From NCBI GenBank assembly GCA_024235095.1, contig JACKNC010000001.1, forward strand, positions 1,215,501 to 1,279,500: DNA of 64,000 nt, in the 5' to 3' direction. Below are positions 45,001 through 53,304 of this stretch, piece after piece. The notes beneath the pieces are model-generated. The model did not search any database. It was not told where the DNA came from and saw only the letters and a list, made by a program, of their open reading frames with translations. The stretch's first letter is position 1; every line of letters begins with the position of its first letter. Both the position numbers and the translations under genes were made by a program. Origin of the DNA: Gammaproteobacteria bacterium (GTDB taxonomy: Bacteria; Pseudomonadota; Gammaproteobacteria; Competibacterales; Competibacteraceae).

Positions 45001-45858
45001 CACACCGCTCTGCCGGGCAGCGTCGAGGGCTATTACCAGGAAATCGGCCGGGCCGGGCGCGACGGGCAACCCGCCCGTGCGTTGCTGCTATATTCTTATG
45101 CCGATCTGCGCACTCATGAGTATTTTCACCGACGCGGTTACCCTGAACTTAATCAATTAGCGCAGGTTTTCTCAGCTCTGAGCGTGGATCCGCAACACCG
45201 AGTCGTGTTGCGCGACTGGTTGGGTATGGACCTAGATGTGTTCGAGGCAGCAGTAGAAAAACTGCTGGCGCATGGCGGTGCCCGGCGGGATATGGAAGGG
45301 AATCTCAGTCGCGGCGTGGAGGGTTGGCAACGTTCGTACCAGCAGCAGAGTGAACATAAGTTGCTGGAACCACAGCAAATGCTTGAATTCGCTGACAAGG
45401 CGACGGGTTGCCGGATGGTGCGCCTAGTGCGCCATTTTGGTGACCGGGATGACGATCAGCCTTGTGAAATTTGCGATGTCTGTGCGCCCCAGGCGACGAC
45501 CATACGCCGTACACGGCGGTTGAATCGGATTGAAAGCCAGTGGGTCTTACAGGTGCTGGAGGAGTTACGTTGGCGCGAAGGGCAGACGCCGCGTCAGTTG
45601 TGTGAGCGACTGACCGGTGGGCAAGCGGACCGACGGGTATTTGAACGGATGCTGGAGGCGATGGCGGGAACCGGACTGGTCGAGTTGCGAGATGACGCCT
45701 TTACCAAGGATGGCAAAGTCATTGCTTTCCGGCGGGTTTATCTCACGGATGGTGGGCAAAAGGCGGGCATGGGCGAGGTAGGAATGGTGCGTCTGGCTGA
45801 GAAGATGACTGCGGCAGCGCCAGTGCGCCAGCGCAGCAGTGGGCGAAAAAGGCGTTAA
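42079..45858 (+). CDS. topoisomerase III-RecQ helicase fusion protein
   Basis: 1259 residues from ATG 42079. Residues 1-~650 are a complete type IA topoisomerase III: Toprim start 'TIAVVAEKPSVARDIAKVL', acidic 'ATDAGREGELIFRYL', 'SVGRVQTPTLAMVVERD', and the active-site Tyr335 in 'LISYPRTDSRHLS'. After a short linker, residues ~675-1259 are a RecQ helicase: Walker A 'MPTGAGKSLCFQLP' (Lys717), DEAH at 810-813, 'IAFGMGIDKPDIRTVIH', the Arg finger region 'QEIGRAGRDGQ', the zinc-binding 'C-x20-CEICDVC' and a winged-helix RQC. No frameshift or stop separates the halves. The fusion mirrors the Sgs1/BLM-Top3 partnership that dissolves recombination intermediates; that role is inference. Confidence 0.93.
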   Translation: MTIAVVAEKPSVARDIAKVLSARQRGEGFLHGNGYVVTWAIGHLVRLAEPHEINPNWKRWRRELLPMLPERWPLIVGDQTREQFEAVRRILNDDAIDRVICATDAGREGELIFRYLYEAAGCRKPVSRLWISSLTPDAIRQGFQKLRDGREFDPLAAAARGRSQADWLVGMNLSRAYTLTCGTFGEEVLSVGRVQTPTLAMVVERDLAIRAFVPEDYREVVATFTPQDSLAPPAEKGSEEQNARYQGVWFRGERPEPKAKRLPADGKAAGQIVARAKAGQAVIESRNAETRRALPPLLYDLTELQRHANRLYGFSAQTTLDIAQKLYEQHKLISYPRTDSRHLSTSVAGTLGAVVAAIEEPYRNQLALGAGQRPLGTRFVDDSKVTDHHAIIPTLTPAQTLAADERKIYDLICRRLLMAWHDDYVWAVTTLITAIHTPAEQAVIVDRYHSSGTAVEQIGWKILDIGADKPPAKPGGKRKSAKTTAANNVAEQESEQPLPTGLVAGQSQQVLDAQAVAKQTRPPPRLTEATLLTAMETAGRQLEDKELSAAMKESGLGTPATRADIIETLLKRQYLTRDGKALNATERGMRLIETVQTPIKSPVMTGEWEARLKRIQRGEGDLAGFMADITRFVTDAVALALTAAPPTLPSAALPMHGESVVSAASAPRREPTPVDYLLDLLKNEFRLPAFRPYQEQVCRTVTKGNDVLLVMPTGAGKSLCFQLPGIARAGTTLVVSPLIALMEDQVAKLCELGLRAERIHSGRDRAVSRQVCIQYLQGELDYLFIAPERLRVPGFPEMLAKRKPALIAVDEAHCISQWGHDFRPDYRMLGQYLPLLRPAPVIALTATATVLVQDDIIGQLGMSTAMRYIHGFRRPNLAVETIETRKPDRHESVRRILADPARRPAIVYAPTRKETEALALELSADYPTAAYHAGMDPQERERVQGLFSASHLQVIVATIAFGMGIDKPDIRTVIHTALPGSVEGYYQEIGRAGRDGQPARALLLYSYADLRTHEYFHRRGYPELNQLAQVFSALSVDPQHRVVLRDWLGMDLDVFEAAVEKLLAHGGARRDMEGNLSRGVEGWQRSYQQQSEHKLLEPQQMLEFADKATGCRMVRLVRHFGDRDDDQPCEICDVCAPQATTIRRTRRLNRIESQWVLQVLEELRWREGQTPRQLCERLTGGQADRRVFERMLEAMAGTGLVELRDDAFTKDGKVIAFRRVYLTDGGQKAGMGEVGMVRLAEKMTAAAPVRQRSSGRKRR

Positions 45859-45881
45859 AGTCACTGCCCTTCCCCCTAAAC

Positions 45882-45907
45882 CCCTCGCCCGCTTGCGGGG
45901 CGAAGGG
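45882..45907. terminator. GC-rich hairpin after the topoisomerase-RecQ gene
   Basis: CCCTCGCCCGC and GCGGGGCGAAGGG form an imperfect hairpin 24 bases after the stop, between convergent genes. There is no T run, so termination is only probable. Confidence 0.4.
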
Positions 45908-45970
45908 AGTCAACATTTACGCCGTCGCCAGGGTATCCCGGCTACGATTTGGGGTCTTCTACGTCGAAAA

Positions 45971-46738
45971 TTACAGGTTAGCCGAACGCCACCAGCTATT
46001 GTGATCGCGGCGTAATTCCTCGTGCGTCGGCATGGGATAGAACGCCATATCGGCGCCGTTGCCCATGTAAAAACCGCTCTTGACCATGCGATAGGGGAAT
46101 TCCAGGGAATGCACGCGATGCACCAACTTGGTGTGCTTATCCTTGGTATCCAGTTCCAGCAGCGCTTCGCGGAGATGGTGCATAAATGAATAGGGAAGGT
46201 CACCCACTGGACCGTTAGCCGGATCGCTAGCAAGCGCGCCCAGACCCAGTTCGACGAAACACAGGCCCGGGAAACGGATGAACTTGGCGGGCTGGCTGGT
46301 CACGCCATCATAGTAGGCGGCGGGACCTTGGGTGCTGACCACTAGGCTGTTAACCGGCGCCAAGTCCTGGTACATGTGCAGACCACCGGTAGTATCCGGC
46401 GGCGCGGTTTCGCTGCGGGCCAGACCCAGAGTATGGCCATAGGCGGTGCTCAGATAGAGTTTACCCAGCGCACTGACTGGAATGTGCTCCAGCACCCGGT
46501 AGATCGAAATATATACCGAGTTTTTGGGTTGGCCGTCCGGGTGGGGCGCACAGCGGGCGATGCCCTCTTCAAGCGGGAAGTATTCATGCCGGAACGAGGG
46601 ATCCACCTCGAAAAAGATGGCCTGCCCCTTGGACTTGTATTTGTGGCCCGTCGCATAGTATTGCCCGAATTGTTCCGGTGGCAGCATGGACGCGATCAGC
46701 GCTTCAGGGATCAGCGAAAAGTACAGATGGACGGTCAT
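45971..46738 (-). CDS. conserved-looking protein of unknown function
   Basis: 255 residues from ATG 46738, chosen because GGAGAG lies nine bases upstream; an earlier in-frame start would be 17 codons longer. No signal peptide or membrane helix. It is rich in Pro, Tyr and His, with segments such as 'QYYATGHKYKSKGQAIFFEV' and 'PGLCFVELGLGALASDP'. I recognise no family. Codon use and composition match the neighbouring core genes, and the frame is long with a good start, so it is probably real. It is transcribed alone. Confidence 0.6.
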   Translation of the reverse strand: MTVHLYFSLIPEALIASMLPPEQFGQYYATGHKYKSKGQAIFFEVDPSFRHEYFPLEEGIARCAPHPDGQPKNSVYISIYRVLEHIPVSALGKLYLSTAYGHTLGLARSETAPPDTTGGLHMYQDLAPVNSLVVSTQGPAAYYDGVTSQPAKFIRFPGLCFVELGLGALASDPANGPVGDLPYSFMHHLREALLELDTKDKHTKLVHRVHSLEFPYRMVKSGFYMGNGADMAFYPMPTHEELRRDHNSWWRSANL

Positions 46739-46865
46739 GATGTGTGCTCTCTCCAGGTTTTGAATGGATGGGACGAATAATGCCAACAATTATGATAGAT
46801 CACCGGGTAACAAGGCAGAGAATTATACTGCTTTTTACCGGGTTTCGTGATTCAAGATGGTTTTA

Positions 46866-48959
46866 TTATCCGGCGGCTTCAGTTCCTGTCAGGTGCTTTT
46901 CCAATATTTCCAGCATCGTAACCGGTGGTTGGCATTCGAGTCCCTGACAAATGTAAGCGGTTATCGTTGCCGCTCCGGGTTGCTGTTCAGCGAGCGGTCC
47001 ATCCGGTAAGGCAGCTCCAACGGGAATCGTGAGCGTCAGCCGGCGCGGCGCATAGGGTCGGGCGCAGCGTTCCCACCACTCCGTGAGCGCCGCTGGCTTG
47101 CCGCGCAACACGATGGTCTGCACCAGCTCTTGCTGCTCCTCCAAGGCATTTAGCAGAGTATTGCAGGCATTGGGCGTTTGCCCAAGCGCCGGCCACGCCC
47201 AACGCAACGCGCGTTCAGCAGCCTCTAGATACCGAGTGCGCCCGGTGAGATGCCCCAGTTTGAGCAACACTTGCGCAGCGATGCCGTTGCCCGAGGGCAA
47301 TGCATCGTCGTGGGGTGGCTTGGGCCGTTGAATCAGCGCTTCGTGATCGTCGGCAGTGAAATAAAAGCCGCCATTCTGGCGATCCTCGAACCGGTCAAGC
47401 AGCACCTCAGCCAGCGCCAGGGCAAAGTCCAGATCGCCGTCCCGCCAGCGGCATTGTAACAGTTCCAGAATCCCGTCGATCAGGAAAGCGTAATCATCCA
47501 GATAGGCGTTCAGCCGACTCTGTCCATCCTTGTAAACCGCCAGCAGCCGACCTTCGCGCCAGAGCTGGGTATGAATGAAATCCAGCGCCCGTTCGGCGGA
47601 AGCTACGAAATCAGCCCGTCCTAAGTGGCGACCGGCGATCGCCAGGCCCCGGATGGCCAGTCCGTTCCAGGCGGTCAGAATTTTCTCATCCCGGCCCGGC
47701 CAGATTCGTTCGGAGCGTGTGGCAAATAATTTGCGCTGGGCAGCGGCCAGCCATTCGCTGATCTGCGTAGGTTCTACATTCAGGCGCCGAACCAGTTCGT
47801 CAGGTTCGGTGGTTACGCGCAGATGCCAAGCGTGGCCTTCAAAGTTGGGGGATAATTCCAGTCCATAACAGACGGCAAAGGCGGCGTATTCCTCGGTCGT
47901 CAGTCGTTCCCGAACTTGCTCGGGCGTCCACAGATAAAACTTGCCCTCCTCGCCTTCGGAATCGGCGTCGAGGGTGGCGTAATAGCCGCCTTCGGGAGAC
48001 TGCATTTCCCGAATAAGCCATGCGCCGGTTTCCTCGACGACCGTGCGGAATAGCGGATCCTGGGTCGCCCGCCAAGCTTGAGCATAGAGCGCAAGCAACG
48101 GGCCATTGTCGTACAGCATTTTCTCAAAATGCGGGATTTGCCATTCGGCATCCACTGAGTAGCGGTAAAATCCACCGCCCAGATGGTCGTAAATGCCGCC
48201 CAGGGCCATCTTGCGCAGGGTGAACAATACGACGGTTTCCGCCTGCCGATCCGGTTCACCGCGTTGGAGGCTGGCAGCCCAGTGACGTAGCAGCCGTTCC
48301 AGACTGATGGGATGCGGGAATTTGGGCGCGCCGCCAAAACCGCCGTGTGCGGAGTCAAAATGGCTGACAGATTGATCGCGTCCGGCCTGGAGCGGGGCGC
48401 TGGTTAAACGCATTTCATCAGTGGCTGATGGCGCGGCTAGTTCGCCGTGTAAAATTTCCAACAGCGCCTGGTTTTGCTGGCGGATGTCGGCGAGACGCTG
48501 ACGGTAGTGATCGCTGACCCGACGCAAGATATCGACAAAAGCGGGCATCCCGTAACGGGGCTGGTTGGGGAAATAGGTGCCGCCGACGAAGGGAATATGA
48601 TCATCGTGCGTCAGGAACATGGTCAAAGGCCAGCCGCCAGCCCGACGATGCAGCATTTGAAAGGCAGCCTGATAAATTTTGTCGAGATCCGGTCGCTCCT
48701 CGCGATCTACCTTGATGTTGACGAACAATTCGTTCATCACTTGCGCGGTCGCCTCGTCCTCGAAAGATTCATGGGCCATAACGTGGCACCAATGGCAGGC
48801 CGAATAGCCGATGGACAACAGAATCGGCTTGTTCTCACGACAGGCCTTGTCCAAGGCTTTTTGCCCCCAGGGATGCCAGTCCACCGGATTATGGGCATGT
48901 TGGCGCAGGTAGGGACTGGTTTCGTGAATCAAGTGATTCGTATGCGCAGGTTCGGTCAT
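46866..48959 (-). CDS. thioredoxin-domain protein of the DUF255 / YyaL family
   Basis: 697 residues, full length. N-terminal thioredoxin-like domain: 'NHLIHETSPYLRQHAHNPVD', then 'ILLSIGYSACHWCHVMAHES' with a CxxC pair, 'VNIKVDREERPDLDKIYQ' and 'GGWPLTMFL'. The rest is an (alpha/alpha) barrel resembling N-acylglucosamine epimerase/glycosidase folds ('GGIYDHLGGGFYRYSVD', 'ILTAWNGLAIRGLAIAGRHL'). The human homologue is SPATA20. Cytoplasmic; the biochemical role is not settled. Single-gene transcript. Confidence 0.9.
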   Translation of the reverse strand: MTEPAHTNHLIHETSPYLRQHAHNPVDWHPWGQKALDKACRENKPILLSIGYSACHWCHVMAHESFEDEATAQVMNELFVNIKVDREERPDLDKIYQAAFQMLHRRAGGWPLTMFLTHDDHIPFVGGTYFPNQPRYGMPAFVDILRRVSDHYRQRLADIRQQNQALLEILHGELAAPSATDEMRLTSAPLQAGRDQSVSHFDSAHGGFGGAPKFPHPISLERLLRHWAASLQRGEPDRQAETVVLFTLRKMALGGIYDHLGGGFYRYSVDAEWQIPHFEKMLYDNGPLLALYAQAWRATQDPLFRTVVEETGAWLIREMQSPEGGYYATLDADSEGEEGKFYLWTPEQVRERLTTEEYAAFAVCYGLELSPNFEGHAWHLRVTTEPDELVRRLNVEPTQISEWLAAAQRKLFATRSERIWPGRDEKILTAWNGLAIRGLAIAGRHLGRADFVASAERALDFIHTQLWREGRLLAVYKDGQSRLNAYLDDYAFLIDGILELLQCRWRDGDLDFALALAEVLLDRFEDRQNGGFYFTADDHEALIQRPKPPHDDALPSGNGIAAQVLLKLGHLTGRTRYLEAAERALRWAWPALGQTPNACNTLLNALEEQQELVQTIVLRGKPAALTEWWERCARPYAPRRLTLTIPVGAALPDGPLAEQQPGAATITAYICQGLECQPPVTMLEILEKHLTGTEAAG

Positions 48960-49074
48960 GGCGGTTTTCCGGGGCGTTGGGCGGAAAAAGGGAATTGGTT
49001 ATAAGTCGCTTGACGACCCCAGGAGGTTCCAATGATTGTCGCGGGACATGATGGGGAGACAGTACGTTAAAGCT

Positions 49075-49368
49075 TCATAGCTTGGCGCGAATCGTTTCGA
49101 TTTCCGCATCGTCCAACCGGCGCATTAACTTCCCGATGTACTGCAATTGGCGTTTACGGCCCCCACGTTGTGCAATGGCCTGGGCCAAACGCACAGCCGC
49201 CAGCAATTCCTCCGATAGCGGTATCCGGTTCAATTCCGTTGCGCTGAGCTTAACTAACTGCTCGCCCAGCTCTTGCAGTGCGGTTGCTTCCCGCTTGCGC
49301 TGGCTTTTGCTGGGTGGGCGCGGCGCAAGATCACCATTGAACTCATCTTCGAAGGTATCTTCGTGCAT
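49075..49368 (-). CDS. short DarP/YjgA-like ribosome-associated protein
   Basis: 97 residues, about half of E. coli DarP (YjgA, ~183). It keeps the N-terminal part: 'PPSKSQRKREATALQELGEQ', 'LNRIPLSEELLAAVRLAQAI' and 'RKRQLQYIGKLMRRLDDAEI', then stops where the second helical half would begin. No continuation was found in the next 115 bases in any frame. DarP aids late 50S assembly. Truncated or a naturally short form; the function of the half protein is uncertain. Confidence 0.75.
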   Translation of the reverse strand: MHEDTFEDEFNGDLAPRPPSKSQRKREATALQELGEQLVKLSATELNRIPLSEELLAAVRLAQAIAQRGGRKRQLQYIGKLMRRLDDAEIETIRAKL

Positions 49369-49497
49369 GGAGAGATTTTAAGTGGCTGTAAAAAATCAAG
49401 TCGGCTTTCAACTGACTCGGATATCAATTCCATAAGCCGTAAAGGATTGCTATATTTTAGTTCCTCTCCTGCCATTAGCTACTCTGAAGTAAACCCC

Positions 49498-51219
49498 ATG
49501 ATTCATTTGATTGAGCCTCACGGAGGCGTTCTCAAGGAAGGATATGTCAACGAAGATGAAGCAGCCCACATCAGGATTCAGGCGCGAGAATACCCCTCCT
49601 GGGATCTGACGCCGCGCCAGCTTTGCGATCTTGAGCTGCTCTTGAATGGCGGTTTCTCACCGCTCGACGGGTTCCTGAACGAAGCCGATTACCAGCAGGT
49701 GATCGCGGAAATGCGCTTGAGCAACGGCATACTCTGGCCGATGCCCATTAACCTGGACGTGTCCGAAGCGTTTGCCAACGACCTCAATCCGGGCCATAAA
49801 ATCGCCCTGCGTGATCCAGAGGGCGTGTTGATCGCCGTGCTGGAGGGTGAGGATATCTGGCGACCCAACAAGATTTACGAAGCCCAGCAACTCTTCGGCA
49901 CAACTGATGAACACCATCCCGGCGTGTTTCATCTCCTGCGCCAGACCGGACCCGTCTATTTGGGGGGCCGGTTGCGCGGCGTCGAACCGCCGATGCACTA
50001 CGACTTCCGCCAGTTACGCCATTCGCCCCGTGAACTGCGCGAGCGCTTTAGCAAACTCGGCTGGCGACGGGTAGTCGCGTTTCAGACTCGTAACCCGATG
50101 CATCGCGCTCATCAGGAATTGACCCTACGCGCCGTCCAGCAAGCTGAGGCCAATTTGCTGATTCATCCAGCGGTCGGCCTGACCAAGCCCGGCGATGTTG
50201 ACCATTACTCCCGGGTGCGTTGCTACGAACATCTGTTAGAGGTCTATCCCGAACAAACCACCGCTTTGAGCCTGATCAATCTGGCGACGCGCATGGCCGG
50301 TCCCCGCGAGGCGTTGTGGCATGCCCTCATCCGCCAGAATCATGGTTGCAGCCATTTCATCGTTGATCGCGATCACGCCGGGCCGGATCAGGGTCCCTTC
50401 GAGCGAATGCTCTACGAACCCTACGCCGCTCAGGAACTCACGGTCCGTCATCAGCATGAACTAGGTATTGAAATCCTAGCCTTTTCGGAGATGGTGTATG
50501 TGCGGGAGCGCGCTCAATATCTCTTGGCCAGCGAGGTGGCAACAGGAGAAACAGTGCTGCATATTTCCAGCGAAGAATTTCGCCGCCGTTTGCAGGAAGG
50601 GCTGGAAATTCCCGAGTGGTTTTCTTACCCCGACGTCGTTGAGGAACTGCGCCGTACCCACCCACCCCGCCGTCGGCAGGGATTCACCGTGTTCTTCACC
50701 GGCCTTTCGGGATCTGGTAAATCCACGATCGCCAATGCCCTGATGGTCAAGTTGCTCGAACTGGGCGGACGGGCCGTCACCCTGCTGGATGGCGACATCG
50801 TCCGCAAGCATTTATCCAGCGAGCTGGGCTTTTCCCGCGAACACCGCAATATCAATATCTTGCGGATCGGCTTCGTCGCCAGTGAAATCACTAAGAACGG
50901 CGGCATCGCCATCTGCGCGCCGATTGCGCCCTATGCCGCTACTCGCCGCGAAGTGCGGGAAATGATCGCGCCACTCGGTGGGTTCATCGAAGTGCATGTC
51001 GCCACGCCCCTGGAAGTTTGCGAAGCCCGTGACCGCAAGGGCCTGTACGCCAAGGCCCGGGCCGGTATTCTCAAGGAATTCACCGGCATCAGCGATCCCT
51101 ATGAAGAACCGGAACACCCCGAAGTGATCATCGACACCCAGGACTACACGCCCAGCGAAGCCGCCCAGCATCTCCTGCTAAAACTGGAAAGTTTGGGTTA
51201 CATTCGCGGGCGGATTTGA
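49498..51219 (+). CDS. bifunctional sulfate adenylyltransferase / adenylylsulfate kinase
   Basis: 573 residues from ATG 49498; a long frame reaching back to 49273 covers antisense darP and is not coding. ATP sulfurylase domain first: 'LTPRQLCDLELLLNGGFSPL', 'QTRNPMHRAHQELTLRA' (HxxH motif), 'GPREALWHALIRQNHGCSHF'. Then APS kinase from ~residue 395: 'FFTGLSGSGKSTIANALMVK', 'LLDGDIVRKHLSSELGFSRE', 'GLYAKARAG'. Together they make PAPS from sulfate and ATP. The fused Sat-CysC order occurs in some sulfur-metabolising bacteria. It is convergent with fabB, two bases apart. Confidence 0.94.
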   Translation: MIHLIEPHGGVLKEGYVNEDEAAHIRIQAREYPSWDLTPRQLCDLELLLNGGFSPLDGFLNEADYQQVIAEMRLSNGILWPMPINLDVSEAFANDLNPGHKIALRDPEGVLIAVLEGEDIWRPNKIYEAQQLFGTTDEHHPGVFHLLRQTGPVYLGGRLRGVEPPMHYDFRQLRHSPRELRERFSKLGWRRVVAFQTRNPMHRAHQELTLRAVQQAEANLLIHPAVGLTKPGDVDHYSRVRCYEHLLEVYPEQTTALSLINLATRMAGPREALWHALIRQNHGCSHFIVDRDHAGPDQGPFERMLYEPYAAQELTVRHQHELGIEILAFSEMVYVRERAQYLLASEVATGETVLHISSEEFRRRLQEGLEIPEWFSYPDVVEELRRTHPPRRRQGFTVFFTGLSGSGKSTIANALMVKLLELGGRAVTLLDGDIVRKHLSSELGFSREHRNINILRIGFVASEITKNGGIAICAPIAPYAATRREVREMIAPLGGFIEVHVATPLEVCEARDRKGLYAKARAGILKEFTGISDPYEEPEHPEVIIDTQDYTPSEAAQHLLLKLESLGYIRGRI

Positions 51220-51221
51220 GA

Positions 51222-52439
51222 CTACCCCGCGAACCGCCGGAACACCAACGTTGCGTTGGTGCCGCCGAAACCGAAACTGTTGGACATCACCACTTGAAGG
51301 TCGGCGTTATCCACGCGCTCTTGGACGATGGGCAAACCCTCCGCCGCCGGGTCAAGGGTTTCGATATTGGCCGAAGCCGCGATGAAACGATTATCCATCA
51401 TCAATAGCGAATAAATTGCTTCATGCACCCCGGCTGCGCCCAGCGCATGACCAGTCAATGACTTGGTGGCGCTGATCGGTGGGATACGCTCGCCGAACAT
51501 TTCACGAATCGCTTCCAGTTCGCGAATATCGCCCGCCGGGGTGCTGGTGCCGTGGGTATTGATGTAGTCCACCGGCTCGCTGACTCCCTCCAGCGCCTGT
51601 TGCATACAGCGCAACGCCCCTTCGCCGGAGGGTTGCACCATATCGTGACCATCTGAAGTTGCGCCGTAACCAATCAGTTCCGCGTAGATCCGCGCCCCGC
51701 GCTGGCGAGCGTGTTCCAGTTCCTCCAACACCACCAAACCGCCGCCGCCGGAAATGACAAAGCCGTCGCGGTTGGCGTCATAAGGCCGGGAGGCGGTTTG
51801 CGGCGCGGTGTTGTATTTAGTGGATAACGCGCCCATCGCATCGAAGAGATGCGTCAGGCTCCAATGCAATTCCTCGCCGCCGCCGGCGAATACCACGTCC
51901 TGTTTGTTCCACTGAATGAGTTCGGCGCCATGTCCGATGCAATGAGAGCTAGTCGCGCAAGCGGAACTGATGCTGTAGTTTGCGCCCTTGATTTTGAAGG
52001 GCGTCGCCAGACAGGCGGTGGTGGTGCTGCACATGGTGCGCGGCACCATGTACGGTCCAACCCGTTTCAGCCCTTTGTTACGCAGCAGGTCCGCCGCATC
52101 GACAATATGCTGCGGACTGCCGCCGCCGCTGCCGGTGATGAGTCCGGCGCGCGGATTCGACACTACCTCGTCGGGCAATTGCGCATCGGCGATCGCCTCA
52201 CGCATCGCAATATAGTTGTACGCCGCCGCGTCGCCCATGAATCGCAACACCTTGCGGTCGATCAGCGCTGCTAAATCGACATGCAATGCTCCCCGTACAT
52301 GGGAGCGCAGCCCCCGTTCCTGATAATCCTCGGCAAATTCCAAACCACTGCGGCCCTGCCGCAGCGCTTCCAGCACTTCCCAGCGGTTGTTGCCAATACT
52401 GGATACGATACCGATACCGGTGATCACGACCCGTCTCAT
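51222..52439 (-). CDS. fabB: 3-oxoacyl-ACP synthase I
   Basis: 405 residues from ATG 52439. The thiolase-fold catalytic triad is visible: Cys in 'SISSACATSSHCIG', His in 'NTHGTSTPAGD' and His in 'KSLTGHALGAAGVHE'. N-terminus 'RRVVITGIGIVSSIGNN'. It elongates unsaturated acyl chains. fabA lies just upstream on the same strand, 11 bases away, so this is the usual fabA-fabB operon that makes cis-unsaturated fatty acids anaerobically. Confidence 0.96.
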   Translation of the reverse strand: MRRVVITGIGIVSSIGNNRWEVLEALRQGRSGLEFAEDYQERGLRSHVRGALHVDLAALIDRKVLRFMGDAAAYNYIAMREAIADAQLPDEVVSNPRAGLITGSGGGSPQHIVDAADLLRNKGLKRVGPYMVPRTMCSTTTACLATPFKIKGANYSISSACATSSHCIGHGAELIQWNKQDVVFAGGGEELHWSLTHLFDAMGALSTKYNTAPQTASRPYDANRDGFVISGGGGLVVLEELEHARQRGARIYAELIGYGATSDGHDMVQPSGEGALRCMQQALEGVSEPVDYINTHGTSTPAGDIRELEAIREMFGERIPPISATKSLTGHALGAAGVHEAIYSLLMMDNRFIAASANIETLDPAAEGLPIVQERVDNADLQVVMSNSFGFGGTNATLVFRRFAG

Positions 52440-52450
52440 AGGTGACCCCC

Positions 52451-52966
52451 TCAAAAGCCGTCAGTTGAGGTGAACAATCCGACTCGCAGGTCTTTGCCGG
52501 TATAGATCGTCCGTCCGTCGACTTCGAGGGTCGCGTCGGCGATACCCATGACCAGTTTGCGCAAAATGACCCGCTTCATTTGGATATGATAGGTGAGTTT
52601 CCTAGCCTCGGGGCGTACCTGACCGGTGAATTTAACTTCCCCGCAACCGAGCGCTCGTCCGCGTCCCTGCCCCCCCATCCATCCGAGGAAAAACCCGACT
52701 AATTGCCACATGGCGTCTAGTCCCAGGCAACCAGGCATCACCGGGTCGCCGATAAAGTGGCAACCAAAGAACCACAGATCGGGATGAATATCCAGTTCCG
52801 CGACGATTTCACCTTTACCATATTGGCCTCCTTCCGAGGCGATGTGGATGATGCGGTCCACCATTAACATGTTCGGTAGCGGCAATTGAGCGTTGCCAGG
52901 GCCAAATAACTTGCCCCGGGCGCAGGAAAGCAATTCCTCGCGCGTGTAGCTGGATTTTTTGTTCAC
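52451..52966 (-). CDS. fabA: 3-hydroxydecanoyl-ACP dehydratase/isomerase
   Basis: 171 residues from GTG 52966 (E. coli 172). The frame extends upstream to an ATG at 53056, but those residues do not look like FabA, and 'VNKKSSYTREELLSCARGKL' matches the family start. Catalytic His and Asp are in 'HFIGDPVMPGCLGLD', and 'GEVKFTGQVRPEARKLTY' follows. It introduces the cis double bond in unsaturated fatty-acid synthesis. fabB follows. Confidence 0.94.
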   Translation of the reverse strand: MNKKSSYTREELLSCARGKLFGPGNAQLPLPNMLMVDRIIHIASEGGQYGKGEIVAELDIHPDLWFFGCHFIGDPVMPGCLGLDAMWQLVGFFLGWMGGQGRGRALGCGEVKFTGQVRPEARKLTYHIQMKRVILRKLVMGIADATLEVDGRTIYTGKDLRVGLFTSTDGF

Positions 52967-53304
52967 GAAGGTGAATACCTGGATGGCATGATTGGAGAAA
53001 GGAATCGAACTGAAATTAAAAATTAAAGGTTCTTCGAGGATTCTTGTGGAACTCACACTGTAGGTCGGGCACCGGACGTGCCCGACAAGAAAAGCCCATG
53101 TCGGGCACGTCCGGTGCCCGACCTACAGATTGCTACGGATTGCTGCATCAATTCCACAAAAAGTATCGAAGAACAAAATTAAAATTATAAAGGTTTTCCC
53201 AGGATGTGGGGAATTGAGTTGCTTACGGGTTGGCTACCATAAACGATCTTCCGGCAAAACTGGCACGATTTGCGACGCTTGCAGGGTCTTTGCGTCTTCG
53301 ACGC
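52967..53304. other. intergenic region between fabA and plsY
   Basis: About 340 bases, with the fabA promoter presumably near 53000-53060 and a large perfect hairpin at 53059-53127 (separate entry). The rest, 53128-53304, shows no gene that I can support. Confidence 0.6.
53059..53127. repeat. 29-bp perfect inverted repeat (REP-like hairpin)
   Basis: Arms at 53059-53087 and 53099-53127 are exact complements; the left arm starts TGTAGGTCGGGCACCGGACG. Loop of 11 bases. Each arm also holds an inner palindrome (GGGCAC...GTGCCC). It is non-coding, upstream of fabA and downstream of plsY. Such elements are typical REP/BIME or small mobile palindromes; no RAYT gene is in the window. Confidence 0.9.

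Noticed and set aside
49273..49497. N-terminal extension of the ATP sulfurylase frame
   Set aside because: It overlaps the darP gene on the other strand and the family start 'MIHLIEPHGG' is at 49498.
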